Notes under the pieces: generated by a model | Told to the model about the DNA's origin: nothing | The model's input: only the letters and a program-made list of their open reading frames with translations | Databases searched by the model: none | Program-made: the position numbers and the translations under genes | Shown: positions 7,911-16,672 of the stretch, in pieces | Position numbering within the stretch: position 1 is the first letter of the stretch | Layout: every line of letters begins with the position of its first letter | Assembly (NCBI RefSeq): GCF_014534745.1 | Contig: NZ_JACVVP010000029.1 | Location: 29,655 to 93,654 of the forward strand | From: Flammeovirga sp. EKP202 | Lineage (GTDB): Bacteria; Bacteroidota; Bacteroidia; Cytophagales; Flammeovirgaceae | Direction of reading: 5' to 3' | Length of the DNA stretch: 64,000 bases

Positions 7911-8561
7911 ATGGCAGGTGTAAAAGTAGACACATCTAAAGAACAACGTCACTTATTCAGAGCGGCAAAGAAAAAAGGCGTTATTTTCGAAGCAACGCGT
8001 AAAGAAATTTTAGCAGGAAATGCTAGATTCATGGAAGCCGATTTATTGCACAGAGCAGAAATCACAACAGGTGCAGGTATTTACAACATCTTATTGTCCA
8101 ACAACGATAAAGATGTAGGTGTTTCTGATTTACAAGGCAATATGACTGATCCCGGTGTTAACATCGCTGTAGGTCGTGTGCGTATTGGTTATGCCAAAGT
8201 CAATGAGTTCATGGAAGACGGTGTAACTCAAAACCCAGAATATGCAACTGCTACAGCTCAGAATGTTATCTATGATAACGCTTTGAAGGATATTCCAGTG
8301 GAACTTCGTCCTGCAAAATTGAAAGTGGTTCAAGACAATAAAACATTATTCTCTCTTCCAGTAGAGCGATTTACCGTTGGTGCTGTATCATCAAAAGTGC
8401 AGGGTGAGGAGGATGTTTTAGCGTTACAGACTCCAATAATTTTAGCAGAACGTAAGGAGATCAAGATTCAACTTGAGTTCTCTCCTTCAAAGGAAATGCC
8501 TGATGGAGCAAAGCACTTCTTCGAAGTACGTTTCATGGGTGTACAAACTGCTTCTAAGTAA
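7911..8561 (+). CDS. candidate major capsid or coat protein, 216 aa
   Basis: I do not match the sequence to a named family. The protein starts with a basic helix (residues 5-45) and continues with alternating beta strands. These include an internal R-P-A-K-L-K-V-V strand and a C-terminal pair (IILAERKEIKIQLEFSP and KHFFEVRFMGVQ). It has no cysteine and no membrane segment. It is the only gene in the cassette bracketed by hairpins on both sides (7833-7871 and 8593-8619), an arrangement that suits an abundant protein expressed as its own transcript. Small beta-rich proteins and spike-like genes follow. A single-jelly-roll coat protein is my inference from size, composition and position. Confidence 0.45.
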   Translation: MAGVKVDTSKEQRHLFRAAKKKGVIFEATRKEILAGNARFMEADLLHRAEITTGAGIYNILLSNNDKDVGVSDLQGNMTDPGVNIAVGRVRIGYAKVNEFMEDGVTQNPEYATATAQNVIYDNALKDIPVELRPAKLKVVQDNKTLFSLPVERFTVGAVSSKVQGEEDVLALQTPIILAERKEIKIQLEFSPSKEMPDGAKHFFEVRFMGVQTASK

Positions 8562-8592
8562 GCATTTTTAAAATAGTTTGAAAGTTATAAAA

Positions 8593-8619
8593 AAGGAAAA
8601 GGGTTCTGCTCTTTTCCTT
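8593..8619 (+). terminator. hairpin after the candidate capsid gene
   Basis: AAGGAAAAG (8593-8601) and CTTTTCCTT (8611-8619) form a perfect 9-bp stem with a 9-base loop, and a short pyrimidine run follows. It may act as terminator or attenuator, reducing transcription of the genes downstream relative to the capsid gene. Confidence 0.6.
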
Positions 8620-8638
8620 CTTTACAAAATTTTGAAAT

Positions 8639-9046
8639 ATGGCAGAAAACAATCAAACAGTAAAGAAGGACAAGGAATATTTCTATCAGACACAGCATAT
8701 TTCATTTCCTGACCAGCAACCAGCCGGAACACTGTATAAAGATATTGTTCTAAACAATGCTTATCAGCGTTGTGTAGGCATTGCATTATTTCCTATTACA
8801 GATGGCGGTCAGTCCTTTTTTAGAGTAGGGTTAGGAGATCAAAACCAAGATTACCTAAACAACATTCATTACAAAGCACTTGTTAGCAGTGAAGCATCTG
8901 GTTTGGAGGTTGATAAGCGATTTATGAAAGTGAATATTAAGGCAGAGGGGCATATTTTAAAACTCCGAACAGAAATTCAAAATCAGGTTACTTCTGAATT
9001 GTCTTATGACTTTATTCTTCTTTTAGAGAGAGATAAAAAAATGTAA
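8639..9046 (+). CDS. small beta-rich structural-type protein, 135 aa
   Basis: Not recognised as a family. After a charged N-terminus (first 15 residues), the protein is predicted to be nearly all beta, with aromatic-rich strands and a Gly/Gln/Asp loop (GLGDQNQDYLNN). It has no catalytic motif. It comes directly after the candidate capsid gene and 3 bases before another small beta-rich gene. That suggests a minor capsid, penton or spike-base protein of a single-jelly-roll type. The structural role is inferred. Confidence 0.5.
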   Translation: MAENNQTVKKDKEYFYQTQHISFPDQQPAGTLYKDIVLNNAYQRCVGIALFPITDGGQSFFRVGLGDQNQDYLNNIHYKALVSSEASGLEVDKRFMKVNIKAEGHILKLRTEIQNQVTSELSYDFILLLERDKKM

Positions 9047-9049
9047 CCT

Positions 9050-9325
9050 ATGTCCAGAAAAGTAGAAATCGTAATGGACACGATGATTGAGGATAATCAA
9101 ACCTTTTCACTCGATGGTTGTGTGGGTTTTTCTGTAGAGAATGCAGGAGTTACAGTAGCTCTTTTTGGTTATGATGGCAGTGGTAGGCCCTTTGATTTAC
9201 CACCGGGGGAAACACGGGTTTTCCAACTTCCAAGTGGCTATGAGTTTCATAAAACGATGTCCGCACAGTTCAAGACAACCGGAAAAGGGTTGCTGAAGAT
9301 TACCAAGTTTGTATTAAGTCTATAA
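9050..9325 (+). CDS. small beta-rich protein, 91 aa
   Basis: The protein is all beta in composition, with a central Pro/Gly-rich turn (FDLPPGETRVFQLPSGY) typical of compact jelly-roll or immunoglobulin-like folds. It lacks cysteine pairs and signal sequence. It sits 3 bases after the 135-residue beta-rich gene and 10 bases before the first spike-like gene, so it is probably translated with them. I infer a minor virion or spike-stalk protein; the family is unknown. Confidence 0.45.
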   Translation: MSRKVEIVMDTMIEDNQTFSLDGCVGFSVENAGVTVALFGYDGSGRPFDLPPGETRVFQLPSGYEFHKTMSAQFKTTGKGLLKITKFVLSL

Positions 9326-9335
9326 TTGAATAAAA

Positions 9336-10577
9336 ATGTTAGGTGGAGTAGGACAAAAATTATCACTGAATAAAATTACGGAATCAACTGAACCAACAAG
9401 GGTTGCAGTTAGTGACGGTACTTTTGTTTATCCTCCTATTCACCCTAAAAGGACTTATGTCATTCCTGAGAAAACATTGCTTCTGGATTGTCAGGCCAAA
9501 GAGTATTTTGAGTTTGAGACATTGTATAATGATGCAATTGATATAGAGTTTTTCAGACTTAATGCAGGATCGAGAGCCAAGCTATACATTTACAGAAATA
9601 CAAGTGCTGATTTAGTTATCGCTTTTGATAAAATCATTTATGGTCCTTCACAATCATTGAGGGTGAAAGGTGGTAAATCAGTTTACATCATTGAAGTAGA
9701 GGCAATCAGAGACCCTTCCATTGATCAATCCATTCGATATATCGTAAAAATAGACGGTCAGCGTTACCAGTCATCCGGTGTTTTCCATACCACAATTGGC
9801 ATTCCCACTTTAGAAGATTTCGGCAGTATTCCAAAAGGTACACCAGCTGAAGAAGTTATTGGTTTAACCGTCAATGAACTGTTTGAAAAAAGGCTTTGGA
9901 AACCATCACCAGCCCCAAGTTTCTACCCTCCAAGTATTTCACTTTCTCCGGGGGGAAAAACAGTAGAAGAAGGATCAAAAATTGAAGTAAATTTCACTTC
10001 AACCTATAATAAAAAGGATGCCGGAGCTGATTATGGGGCAACATTACTTTACCAGAATGGTATTTATTTGGGAAATGTACCTGGTACTTTCCGTGTAGAT
10101 ATTTTTGGACGTAATGAGTTCCGAGCAAAGAAGTCTTATCTTCAAGGGGGAGGATTCAAAACATCAACAGATGGCATTAAATGGCCCAATACCATTAAAG
10201 CAGGAACCGTACAGTCTTCTACTGTAGTGATACAGGGGCAAAGGGGTGTTTTCTTCGGGGCAATGGGTCATATGCCACAGTCAAGTGAAGACATTAGACA
10301 GCTGGAACTTTTACTGGATGGCAAGAAAAACCAAAGAATTGCCCTAAATACAGCATGGAAGGAACAGTATCTAGTTTTTGCTTATCCAGCTACTTACGGT
10401 AAACTAAGCCTTATTACTTATGAGGAAGGTCTTGGAGCGAATGTTCTTGGAACATTTGGTAATATTCAAATTGATGTTCTGGATGCATCTCTTGCTAACC
10501 CAAAAAAATATGAAGTGTATGTTACCAAAGGTGTATTACTATACAATGAACTGGTGCATTACAATTTCCAATTTTAA
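9336..10577 (+). CDS. spike-like protein 1 with C-terminal receptor-binding-type domain
   Basis: Residues 1-145 form a beta-rich N-terminal domain not shared with the neighbours. A linker with LWKPSPAPSF follows. Residues 190-413 are a beta domain shared with the next gene over its whole length: TVEEG, FGRNEF, AYPATYGKLS, EGLGANVLGTF and the final Y-x-F-Q-F end. The AYPATYGKLS...GLGANV segment resembles the C-terminal domains of phage tail-fibre and baseplate proteins that read AYPASFG-L. It is probably a host-attachment spike. The fibre-like match is by motif only. Confidence 0.6.
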   Translation: MLGGVGQKLSLNKITESTEPTRVAVSDGTFVYPPIHPKRTYVIPEKTLLLDCQAKEYFEFETLYNDAIDIEFFRLNAGSRAKLYIYRNTSADLVIAFDKIIYGPSQSLRVKGGKSVYIIEVEAIRDPSIDQSIRYIVKIDGQRYQSSGVFHTTIGIPTLEDFGSIPKGTPAEEVIGLTVNELFEKRLWKPSPAPSFYPPSISLSPGGKTVEEGSKIEVNFTSTYNKKDAGADYGATLLYQNGIYLGNVPGTFRVDIFGRNEFRAKKSYLQGGGFKTSTDGIKWPNTIKAGTVQSSTVVIQGQRGVFFGAMGHMPQSSEDIRQLELLLDGKKNQRIALNTAWKEQYLVFAYPATYGKLSLITYEEGLGANVLGTFGNIQIDVLDASLANPKKYEVYVTKGVLLYNELVHYNFQF

Positions 10578-10599
10578 TAAACCCAAAACATAATAAAAA

Positions 10600-11643
10600 A
10601 TGCCTAATTTTTTAGCTTTTCCTCAAGGTTTTGATGTTCTACATGATGGACCTATTGACAGTAGAAATACTGTTGAAACCTTAGAGGAATTGAATAATTT
10701 CTCAGCTGCAGTCCGATATGAAGGTATGCAGGTGTATGTAAAAGAAGTAGGTGATGTGTATATCTTGAAAGGGGGTATTCTCAATGCCAACTGGGAGAAA
10801 TTCGCACCTAAGCCAGCTGAAGGTGAAGGAGGTGAGATTGATGCCTCTTTTGACACTGACAAAACCACACCAACCTTAGTTGAGGTGGGAGGTATTGCCA
10901 AAGGTACCTCTGTTGCGGACCTCGCAGGGAAGCCTATCACCGATATTATTGAGCTGATGCTTTGGAAACCTTCACCGGCTCCCAACTTCTCACAGCCTAA
11001 AATTTTATTATCTCCAACTTCTCAGACAGTAGAGGAAGGAGAAGAGTTAACTATTGATTTTTCAGCATCATATATTAAAAATGATGCAGGTGATCAGGTA
11101 GGAGCCGCACGATTATTATTCAACGGTTCGTATCAAGATACTTTGCCGAATGACTTTACATTCAATGCTTTTGGTCGTAATGAGTTTCAAGCTGAAGTGG
11201 ATCATCAAGCAGGTACAGCAACCAAAACTACTGAAGACGGTGTGGTATGGCCTAACACAATTCAGGCCGATACAATCACTTCATCAAAAGTAGTATTCCA
11301 AGGTCAAAGAGCAATGTTCTACGGTGCTGTTGATACAGACCCAGTGATTTCAGATGATATTAGACCTTTACTTAAAATCATTACAGGAAAGAGTAACAAA
11401 AAGCTTAATATTTTAAGCAGCTATGCAGGTAAGTATTTTGTATTTGCTTATCCAGCTACTTACGGTAAACTTTCATTTGTGAAATACATTGAAGGCTTGG
11501 GAGCGAATGTATTAGGCACCTTCAAAAATATGCAAATTGATGTTGCTGATGCTAGTTTGGGTAATGAGATTGAGTATGAAGTTTATGTCACGACATCACC
11601 TTTATTGTATTCAGAAAATGTACAATATGAATTCCAATTTTAA
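10600..11643 (+). CDS. spike-like protein 2, hybrid of the flanking spike modules
   Basis: The N-terminal 70 residues (FDVLHDGPIDSRNTVETL, RYEGMQVYVKEVGDVYILKGG) match the N-terminus of the next gene. That module is common at the start of phage fibre genes, with a G-P-I-D-x-R turn and a Y-E-G-M strand. Residues 110-347 match the C-terminal domain of the previous gene, including LWKPSPAPNF, AYPATYGKLS and EGLGANVLGTF. The protein therefore combines an attachment module from one neighbour type with the receptor-binding module of the other. It lies 22 bases downstream of spike-like protein 1. Confidence 0.6.
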   Translation: MPNFLAFPQGFDVLHDGPIDSRNTVETLEELNNFSAAVRYEGMQVYVKEVGDVYILKGGILNANWEKFAPKPAEGEGGEIDASFDTDKTTPTLVEVGGIAKGTSVADLAGKPITDIIELMLWKPSPAPNFSQPKILLSPTSQTVEEGEELTIDFSASYIKNDAGDQVGAARLLFNGSYQDTLPNDFTFNAFGRNEFQAEVDHQAGTATKTTEDGVVWPNTIQADTITSSKVVFQGQRAMFYGAVDTDPVISDDIRPLLKIITGKSNKKLNILSSYAGKYFVFAYPATYGKLSFVKYIEGLGANVLGTFKNMQIDVADASLGNEIEYEVYVTTSPLLYSENVQYEFQF

Positions 11644-11682
11644 CTTAAAAATCAATCAATAACCGATTAAACTAACATAATT

Positions 11683-12369
11683 ATGTCAAATAAAACTTCG
11701 ATACAATTTCCAGAATCATTTGAGGTTCTAAAAAATGGCCCGATTGACAATAGGAGTACTTTCCTTACTATTGCAGGAAGAGATGCTCTTCAAGCAGGAC
11801 AAAGGTATGAAGGTATGCTTACCTATGTCTCGGAAACGAAACAGTTCTATTATTTAGGAAACGGACTTACAAATGCAGACTGGAAAGTCTTTAATACTGA
11901 GAATAATGGAGGAGGATCCTGGAACAAAATCAAACTTCCTTCAAAGAATAACTTTGTATTGAAAACAACTGAAAATACCTCTAATGAATATGTTGATCCT
12001 GGTAAACCAGATTACCCTAAAGGTGTTTTCAAGGTGAGACTTGAGATTTTAGGAACAGAATATAATGGTGTTTGTTTTGCTCAGTACGATGCGATTTTTT
12101 TCCATGGTGAAATTGATTACCAAGGTAATTTAGATTCACATATTACACTTATTCCAGTCACTCCTTTGGAACAAGCACTTAGAGATTCATACAGTGGAGG
12201 GGCTTTAGCTCCATTTTATAAACTGCCTGAAACTATCGGTGATTATGAAGGTGGTGTTGGTTTTGAGCTTAATGATGGTGTAAATGTTGATTCAGAGGAT
12301 GCATACCTTTACTATCCATCAGAAGTAGGTGAATTAGTAGCAGAAGTTCAAACGGACCCAGGGCCATAA
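11683..12369 (+). CDS. spike-like protein 3
   Basis: The first 75 residues carry the same module as spike-like protein 2 (FEVLKNGPIDNRSTF, RYEGMLTYVSETKQFYYLGNGLTNADW). Residues 85-228 form a different C-terminal beta domain, unlike the two upstream proteins. The protein is 228 residues with no membrane segment. Together the three genes look like alternative or co-assembled host-binding proteins attached through a common base. The next gene, a glycosyltransferase, starts 5 bases downstream. Confidence 0.55.
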   Translation: MSNKTSIQFPESFEVLKNGPIDNRSTFLTIAGRDALQAGQRYEGMLTYVSETKQFYYLGNGLTNADWKVFNTENNGGGSWNKIKLPSKNNFVLKTTENTSNEYVDPGKPDYPKGVFKVRLEILGTEYNGVCFAQYDAIFFHGEIDYQGNLDSHITLIPVTPLEQALRDSYSGGALAPFYKLPETIGDYEGGVGFELNDGVNVDSEDAYLYYPSEVGELVAEVQTDPGP

Positions 12370-12374
12370 ATTGA

Positions 12375-13808
12375 ATGATCTACTATATTAATTTATCATC
12401 AAGATCTGATAAAAATGAGTTTATGCTTAGCCAGCCAGCTGAGCATAAACTTTTTCGTATTGAAGCAAATCAAAGTATTTCAGACAGTGGAATAAAGATC
12501 AATGAGAAGTATTCTTATCAGGATGAAATGTATTTATGTTTGTCTTCCCATATCAAAGCAATGAAAAAAGGGACGAGTTCATTAGAACCGTTCTTCTGGA
12601 TTGCTGAGGATGATGTTGTTCTCCCTAGTGAATCAGATCTAGCTCTTCTACTAAAGGAAAAACCCGAAGATGCAGAAGTCATACAATGCTGTGCTATTTC
12701 AAATTATGCAGTAAGTAGAGGAAAAGAAGAATTGAAAAAGGGAAATCTTTTCTTTGAATGGGTAAATGCTTATAAGTCAACGGCATTTTATGGTATTACA
12801 AGAGAAGCTGCATTGAAGTTTATTGATAAATTTGGAGATTTTGATTTTTCTGAAACAGAAAAGATATATCCTGATTTCTTGATTTATGATGAATTGAAAA
12901 CATACACTACTTCTTATCCATTTGCGGTTACTGATACAACTTTTGACAGTGATATTGTCCATAAAATAAGGGAAGGGTTTATTTCCCCAACCTTACAGGC
13001 TATTGAATTCCAAGAGAAAGGAAGAGTGCTTGTTGACTTATTCAAATTGAAAGGTAAAAAGGTCTACTATATTCAGAACATTGGTAATGCTGGGGATGCT
13101 CTGATTAATCAGTCCACTTTTGATTACTTTGAATTAATTGGTCTTGATTATGAAGTGATCAACTGGTATGATGCCCGTAATTTGAAGGAGGAAATTATTA
13201 TTTATGGTGGAGGAGGTAGCTTAGTTCGTTATTATTCTCATTGCAAGCGAGCTTTAGAGGGAATCATTCACTGTAATCAGATGATTCTTCTTCCATGCAC
13301 AGTTGAAGGGCATGAAGATTTTTTAAGGTCAGCGGGGTCCAATTTGACAATTTATTGCAGGGAAAGGATCTCTTATGACTATCTGAAAAAAATAAATCAT
13401 AAGATCAATGTGTTTATGAGTGAGGATATGGCCTTACGATACGAGAGTAATGCTTTCACTAAAGCAAATTCAAAAAAGGTATTAAAGGTATTCCGGGAAG
13501 GTGTAGAAGGAATTAGCAGAAAGCCATGCAATGATATATCCGTCACATTGAACAATGCGGACTGGTGGCGAAGTGCAAACTGTAAAAGTGTGGTGGATTC
13601 TTTTTTCAATTATATCAATGAGTACCAGGAAGTACATACTAACAGACTACATGTAGCCATTGCTGCATCTTTATTAGACAAAGAAGTTACTCTTTATGAT
13701 GGGAGTTACTACAAGAATAGAGCAGTGTATGAATTTAGTTTATCAAATAACCCAAAAATTAAAATAGAAGATGGATATAAAAAAAGCTCTAGCACAACTG
13801 TTTGCTGA
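12375..13808 (+). CDS. GT25-type glycosyltransferase fused to polysaccharide pyruvyl transferase-like domain
   Basis: Residues 1-215 look like a GT25 lipopolysaccharide glycosyltransferase: an I-Y-Y-I-N-L-x-x-R-x-D start, the metal-binding-type WIAEDDVVLP (Glu78-Asp80) and a GITREAALKFI helix. Residues 225-465 look like a polysaccharide pyruvyl transferase domain: NIGNAGDALI, IYGGGGSL, a C-R-E-R-x-S strand and HTNRLHVAIAA near the end. A fusion of these two enzymes inside a virus-like cassette is unusual. It may alter the host surface polysaccharide, or decorate the virion spikes encoded just upstream. The domain calls are by motif. Confidence 0.65.
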   Translation: MIYYINLSSRSDKNEFMLSQPAEHKLFRIEANQSISDSGIKINEKYSYQDEMYLCLSSHIKAMKKGTSSLEPFFWIAEDDVVLPSESDLALLLKEKPEDAEVIQCCAISNYAVSRGKEELKKGNLFFEWVNAYKSTAFYGITREAALKFIDKFGDFDFSETEKIYPDFLIYDELKTYTTSYPFAVTDTTFDSDIVHKIREGFISPTLQAIEFQEKGRVLVDLFKLKGKKVYYIQNIGNAGDALINQSTFDYFELIGLDYEVINWYDARNLKEEIIIYGGGGSLVRYYSHCKRALEGIIHCNQMILLPCTVEGHEDFLRSAGSNLTIYCRERISYDYLKKINHKINVFMSEDMALRYESNAFTKANSKKVLKVFREGVEGISRKPCNDISVTLNNADWWRSANCKSVVDSFFNYINEYQEVHTNRLHVAIAASLLDKEVTLYDGSYYKNRAVYEFSLSNNPKIKIEDGYKKSSSTTVC

Positions 13809-14040
13809 TATACTCGGTTATGCATCTGTTGCAGTAACAGCAACTACCCACATTAGTTTTTTAGGCGAATTTCGTGATGGAAATATTACAGCTCATGATC
13901 TTTATGTTCTTTTTGGGTTAGTGTGGTTATTCTTCAAAGTGATCAAAGAATATAAGGAGTTGTTTATTAAGGATAATTCTAAACCCGTTAATGAAGAGAA
14001 ATCTATGGAATCGACTTCACGAAAAGAACAAAAACATTAA
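13771..14040 (+). CDS. small membrane protein, possible holin
   Basis: The 89-residue protein overlaps the end of the glycosyltransferase gene by 38 bases in another frame. It has a hydrophobic segment around residues 12-30 and another at 42-58 (LYVLFGLVWLFFKVI), then a charged tail rich in Lys, Glu and Ser. Two short membrane segments with a charged C-terminus fit a holin, and a muramidase is encoded 4 kb downstream, but many small membrane proteins have this form. Function is inferred. Confidence 0.5.
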   Translation: MDIKKALAQLFADILGYASVAVTATTHISFLGEFRDGNITAHDLYVLFGLVWLFFKVIKEYKELFIKDNSKPVNEEKSMESTSRKEQKH

Positions 14041-14167
14041 AGTAGATCAAAAATATTGAAATAGGAAAGTATCACTTTTCTACTACTACTCGTCTGATTA
14101 AAATTGCTTTATGAATAAAAGATTTAGAGTGTATGAAGTAATTTATTCACAATAAAGTAATCCAGTA

Positions 14168-15577
14168 ATGGCGATATTAGATAGCCTGGCTGAGGTATTT
14201 GGAGCGAAAAGGAAAACTCCAAAGCTAACAATGATCCCTACAGTAAAAATGGGGGAACAGAAAAACAAAGCGGCACTTTCAATTGAGAAGGATAATGCTG
14301 CCGCAACAGCAAAACAGCAGAAAATTGTTCAAGAAAAAGCGAAGAATGTTCAAGAGCTTGAAAAAGTGAAAGCAGAACTTCATAAGCTTGTGAATGAGCA
14401 GAATAAGAACAAGGTCGTTGATTATAAGCAGCAAAAAGAGCTTCAGAATATTAAACAGAAGCACGATAAGACAGTAGCTTATGCTAAACGTAAAGGTATA
14501 GCGAATAAGTCTTTGCAAAATCAACTATCCTATTATAAAAGGAAATTTGCACAACTGACAAAGCAGCTCAATGAGAGAAAATCGTACTCAAAGGGTTATC
14601 AGAAAGCATTGTCAGCATGGAAGTCGAAATATACTTCACTCATCAAAAAGCATCATAAGCTTTCTAGGATGAGCAGTTCCAGAACAGCAAACGCCTACAA
14701 GAATAAGTACAAAAGGGCTTATAACGAGTTGAAGGCTATTCGTTCAAAATATAATACAGCTAAAAAACTGGCTTACAAGTATAAATCTTCATTGTCCAGT
14801 TCCGGAAAGGATAAGAAAAGAATTGCAAGAAAAGCAAAGAAGTACTTAAAAACAGCCAAGATTTACAAGAAGAAGTATGTACGTGTTTATGGTGCTTTGA
14901 AAAAGGAAAAACGTAGAAACGCAACTATGCGTAAGCGTTACAAGAATACTTCAAAGTACAGAAGGTTTGCGTATAGTTACAAACGTAAGTACGGAGTTAC
15001 AAAACGTTCTTATCAAGGAGCCAGACGTAAATATGGTCGTTTATACAAGAGGTATAAAGGAGCAATAGCATATGCGAAACGATATACAAGACTTGCAAGA
15101 GCCAACCGTAAAAACAAAGCACTTGCAAAGAAGTATAGAGCTTTAGCATCAAGGTATAGAAAGGCATCTGTGAAATTCAAGAGAGGGTATTCAAAACACC
15201 GTTCAAGAGCCAACCGCATGAGGAAAATTGCAAAACGTTACCGTAAACGTGCGAGGTATAGACAAAGTAAAAGAAGAATTAGAAGAAGCAGAAGAGGTGT
15301 TTTCAACCGTAGAAGAAGAACTTCTAGGCGAAGATCTTTAAGTTCCAGAAAGCGAGCTTTAAGGAAGAAATACTACGATAAATTGAAAAGAATCAAGAGC
15401 CCTTTTGCCAGACGAATTTTTCTAACGAGTTCTAAAATTCGCAGAAAATATGGGCTAAAGCCTTACAAAGGTAGAAGAAAGAGAGGTAGAAGCAGAGGTG
15501 TTTTCAGCCATTTCAAACGCTTCAGAAAAAACCTTCCTCACAATAGAGTAAAAAGGTTTTTTAAAAGATTATTCTAA
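14168..15577 (+). CDS. very basic Lys/Arg/Tyr-rich coiled protein, 469 aa
   Basis: After 45 ordinary residues, the protein is a long helical region with almost no acidic residues. From about residue 140 it is built from Y-K-x-K-Y and A-x-x-Y-K-x-x-Y-R units, and the last 150 residues are dominated by arginine (SRRRRTSRRRS-like blocks). There are no enzyme motifs. Such composition suggests nucleic-acid condensation, like a viral core or histone-like protein, or a scaffold. A hairpin at 15583-15612 follows. A single AGATCAAAA site lies at 14044 in the 127-base leader. I infer a DNA-packing internal protein. Confidence 0.5.
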   Translation: MAILDSLAEVFGAKRKTPKLTMIPTVKMGEQKNKAALSIEKDNAAATAKQQKIVQEKAKNVQELEKVKAELHKLVNEQNKNKVVDYKQQKELQNIKQKHDKTVAYAKRKGIANKSLQNQLSYYKRKFAQLTKQLNERKSYSKGYQKALSAWKSKYTSLIKKHHKLSRMSSSRTANAYKNKYKRAYNELKAIRSKYNTAKKLAYKYKSSLSSSGKDKKRIARKAKKYLKTAKIYKKKYVRVYGALKKEKRRNATMRKRYKNTSKYRRFAYSYKRKYGVTKRSYQGARRKYGRLYKRYKGAIAYAKRYTRLARANRKNKALAKKYRALASRYRKASVKFKRGYSKHRSRANRMRKIAKRYRKRARYRQSKRRIRRSRRGVFNRRRRTSRRRSLSSRKRALRKKYYDKLKRIKSPFARRIFLTSSKIRRKYGLKPYKGRRKRGRSRGVFSHFKRFRKNLPHNRVKRFFKRLF

Positions 15578-15582
15578 ACAAT

Positions 15583-15612
15583 CCTACCGCTTTAATTTAA
15601 TAAAGCGGTGGG
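15583..15612 (+). terminator. hairpin after the basic protein gene
   Basis: CCTACCGCTTTA (15583-15594) pairs with TAAAGCGGTGGG (15601-15612), with one G-U, around a 6-base loop. No T-run follows, so it may be a processing or attenuation structure rather than a full terminator. Confidence 0.55.
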
Positions 15613-15636
15613 GTGACAAACACCTAACACACAATA

Positions 15637-16476
15637 ATGGATTCAACAACTATTGCTAGAGCATTGGTAGCAAACTTTGATAAGTTTGATATACTCTTAA
15701 AGGAAAAAGGGAAAAAAGAGGATGAAGCGGTTGTCCTTATCGAAAACCATGAAGTGACTTCATTTGATGATGTATATAATCAGATTGAAGATTCAAAGCA
15801 TTTGTTAGAGGAGGATAATGAGATTTCTATTGTTCCTATCAAAATGCAAGGGAAGTCACCAAGGAGGAAACCTGAGTATAGATTTACCAAATCGTCTGAA
15901 AATAATTCCCCTCAAGCACCTGTTGGGTTTGGAAACCTGACTCCACCTGCAGAGATGCAGGATTTAATGGTAAGGCATCTTCAGAGTGTGAACATGAAAC
16001 TTGACAATGAGTTGATCACTATCACTCGTCAGAGGGATGATTATAAAAAGGAAGTGGATGATCTGACCAGGGAGAAATGGCGTTTCGAAATGGATATTGA
16101 CCGTTTGAAACGAGATCTTAAAGATGAGGAGGAAAAACATAAAGAGGAGAAAGAAAAGAAAGGGGGATTGAACGGTATTGTTGATTCACCTGTTTTTGTT
16201 GAACTCGCCTCAAGACTTATGGGTATCCCACAGGTGAGCAATCCAACTTATGACCAGCAACAGATTGGATCGGTGCCTGAACCTGAATTTACGCCACAGA
16301 TTGCCAGTCTTCCGGAAGAAAAATCAGATAAGGAAAAAGCAATAGATCATATTGCTGAAATTCTGAAGACTTTCCCAGATGAAGCACTCAATAAAGTAGG
16401 GATGCTTATTCAAGTTATTCAACCTAATCCCCAGGCAATAGATAGAGCATTGGAACCATTTAAATCCAAAAATTAA
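15637..16476 (+). CDS. coiled-coil protein, 279 aa
   Basis: Not recognised. Residues 1-90 are mixed. Residues 115-175 form a clear coiled coil (LTREKWRFEMDIDRLKRDLKDEEEKHKEEKEKK). The rest contains a Pro-rich linker and a C-terminal helical domain (residues 228-275). It is acidic overall and might interact with the highly basic upstream product, for example as a scaffold. It is followed after one base by the next small gene. Confidence 0.5.
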   Translation: MDSTTIARALVANFDKFDILLKEKGKKEDEAVVLIENHEVTSFDDVYNQIEDSKHLLEEDNEISIVPIKMQGKSPRRKPEYRFTKSSENNSPQAPVGFGNLTPPAEMQDLMVRHLQSVNMKLDNELITITRQRDDYKKEVDDLTREKWRFEMDIDRLKRDLKDEEEKHKEEKEKKGGLNGIVDSPVFVELASRLMGIPQVSNPTYDQQQIGSVPEPEFTPQIASLPEEKSDKEKAIDHIAEILKTFPDEALNKVGMLIQVIQPNPQAIDRALEPFKSKN

Positions 16477-16477
16477 A

Positions 16478-16660
16478 ATGAAAAAATCACAAGTTACACT
16501 AACTCTCACAGGAACTACAGATAAGGAAATTGCTGAAGCTGCCAATTGTCTTCAAGTGTTTGCTGAAACCATCACAGTAGATAATATGAAGCTTTTAGCA
16601 ACTAAGGCCAATAAAAAAGGCATTAATCAGAAGATTAAAAAGTTCCACACATTTATCTAA
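16478..16660 (+). CDS. hypothetical protein, 60 aa
   Basis: The protein is a small alpha/beta domain: a beta strand (QVTLTLTGT), a helix (DKEIAEAANCLQVFAE), a further strand and a basic C-terminus. It starts one base after the preceding stop, so coupling with the coiled-coil gene is likely. No family is recognised. Confidence 0.45.
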   Translation: MKKSQVTLTLTGTTDKEIAEAANCLQVFAETITVDNMKLLATKANKKGINQKIKKFHTFI

Positions 16661-16672
16661 TAAAGTCAGGAG

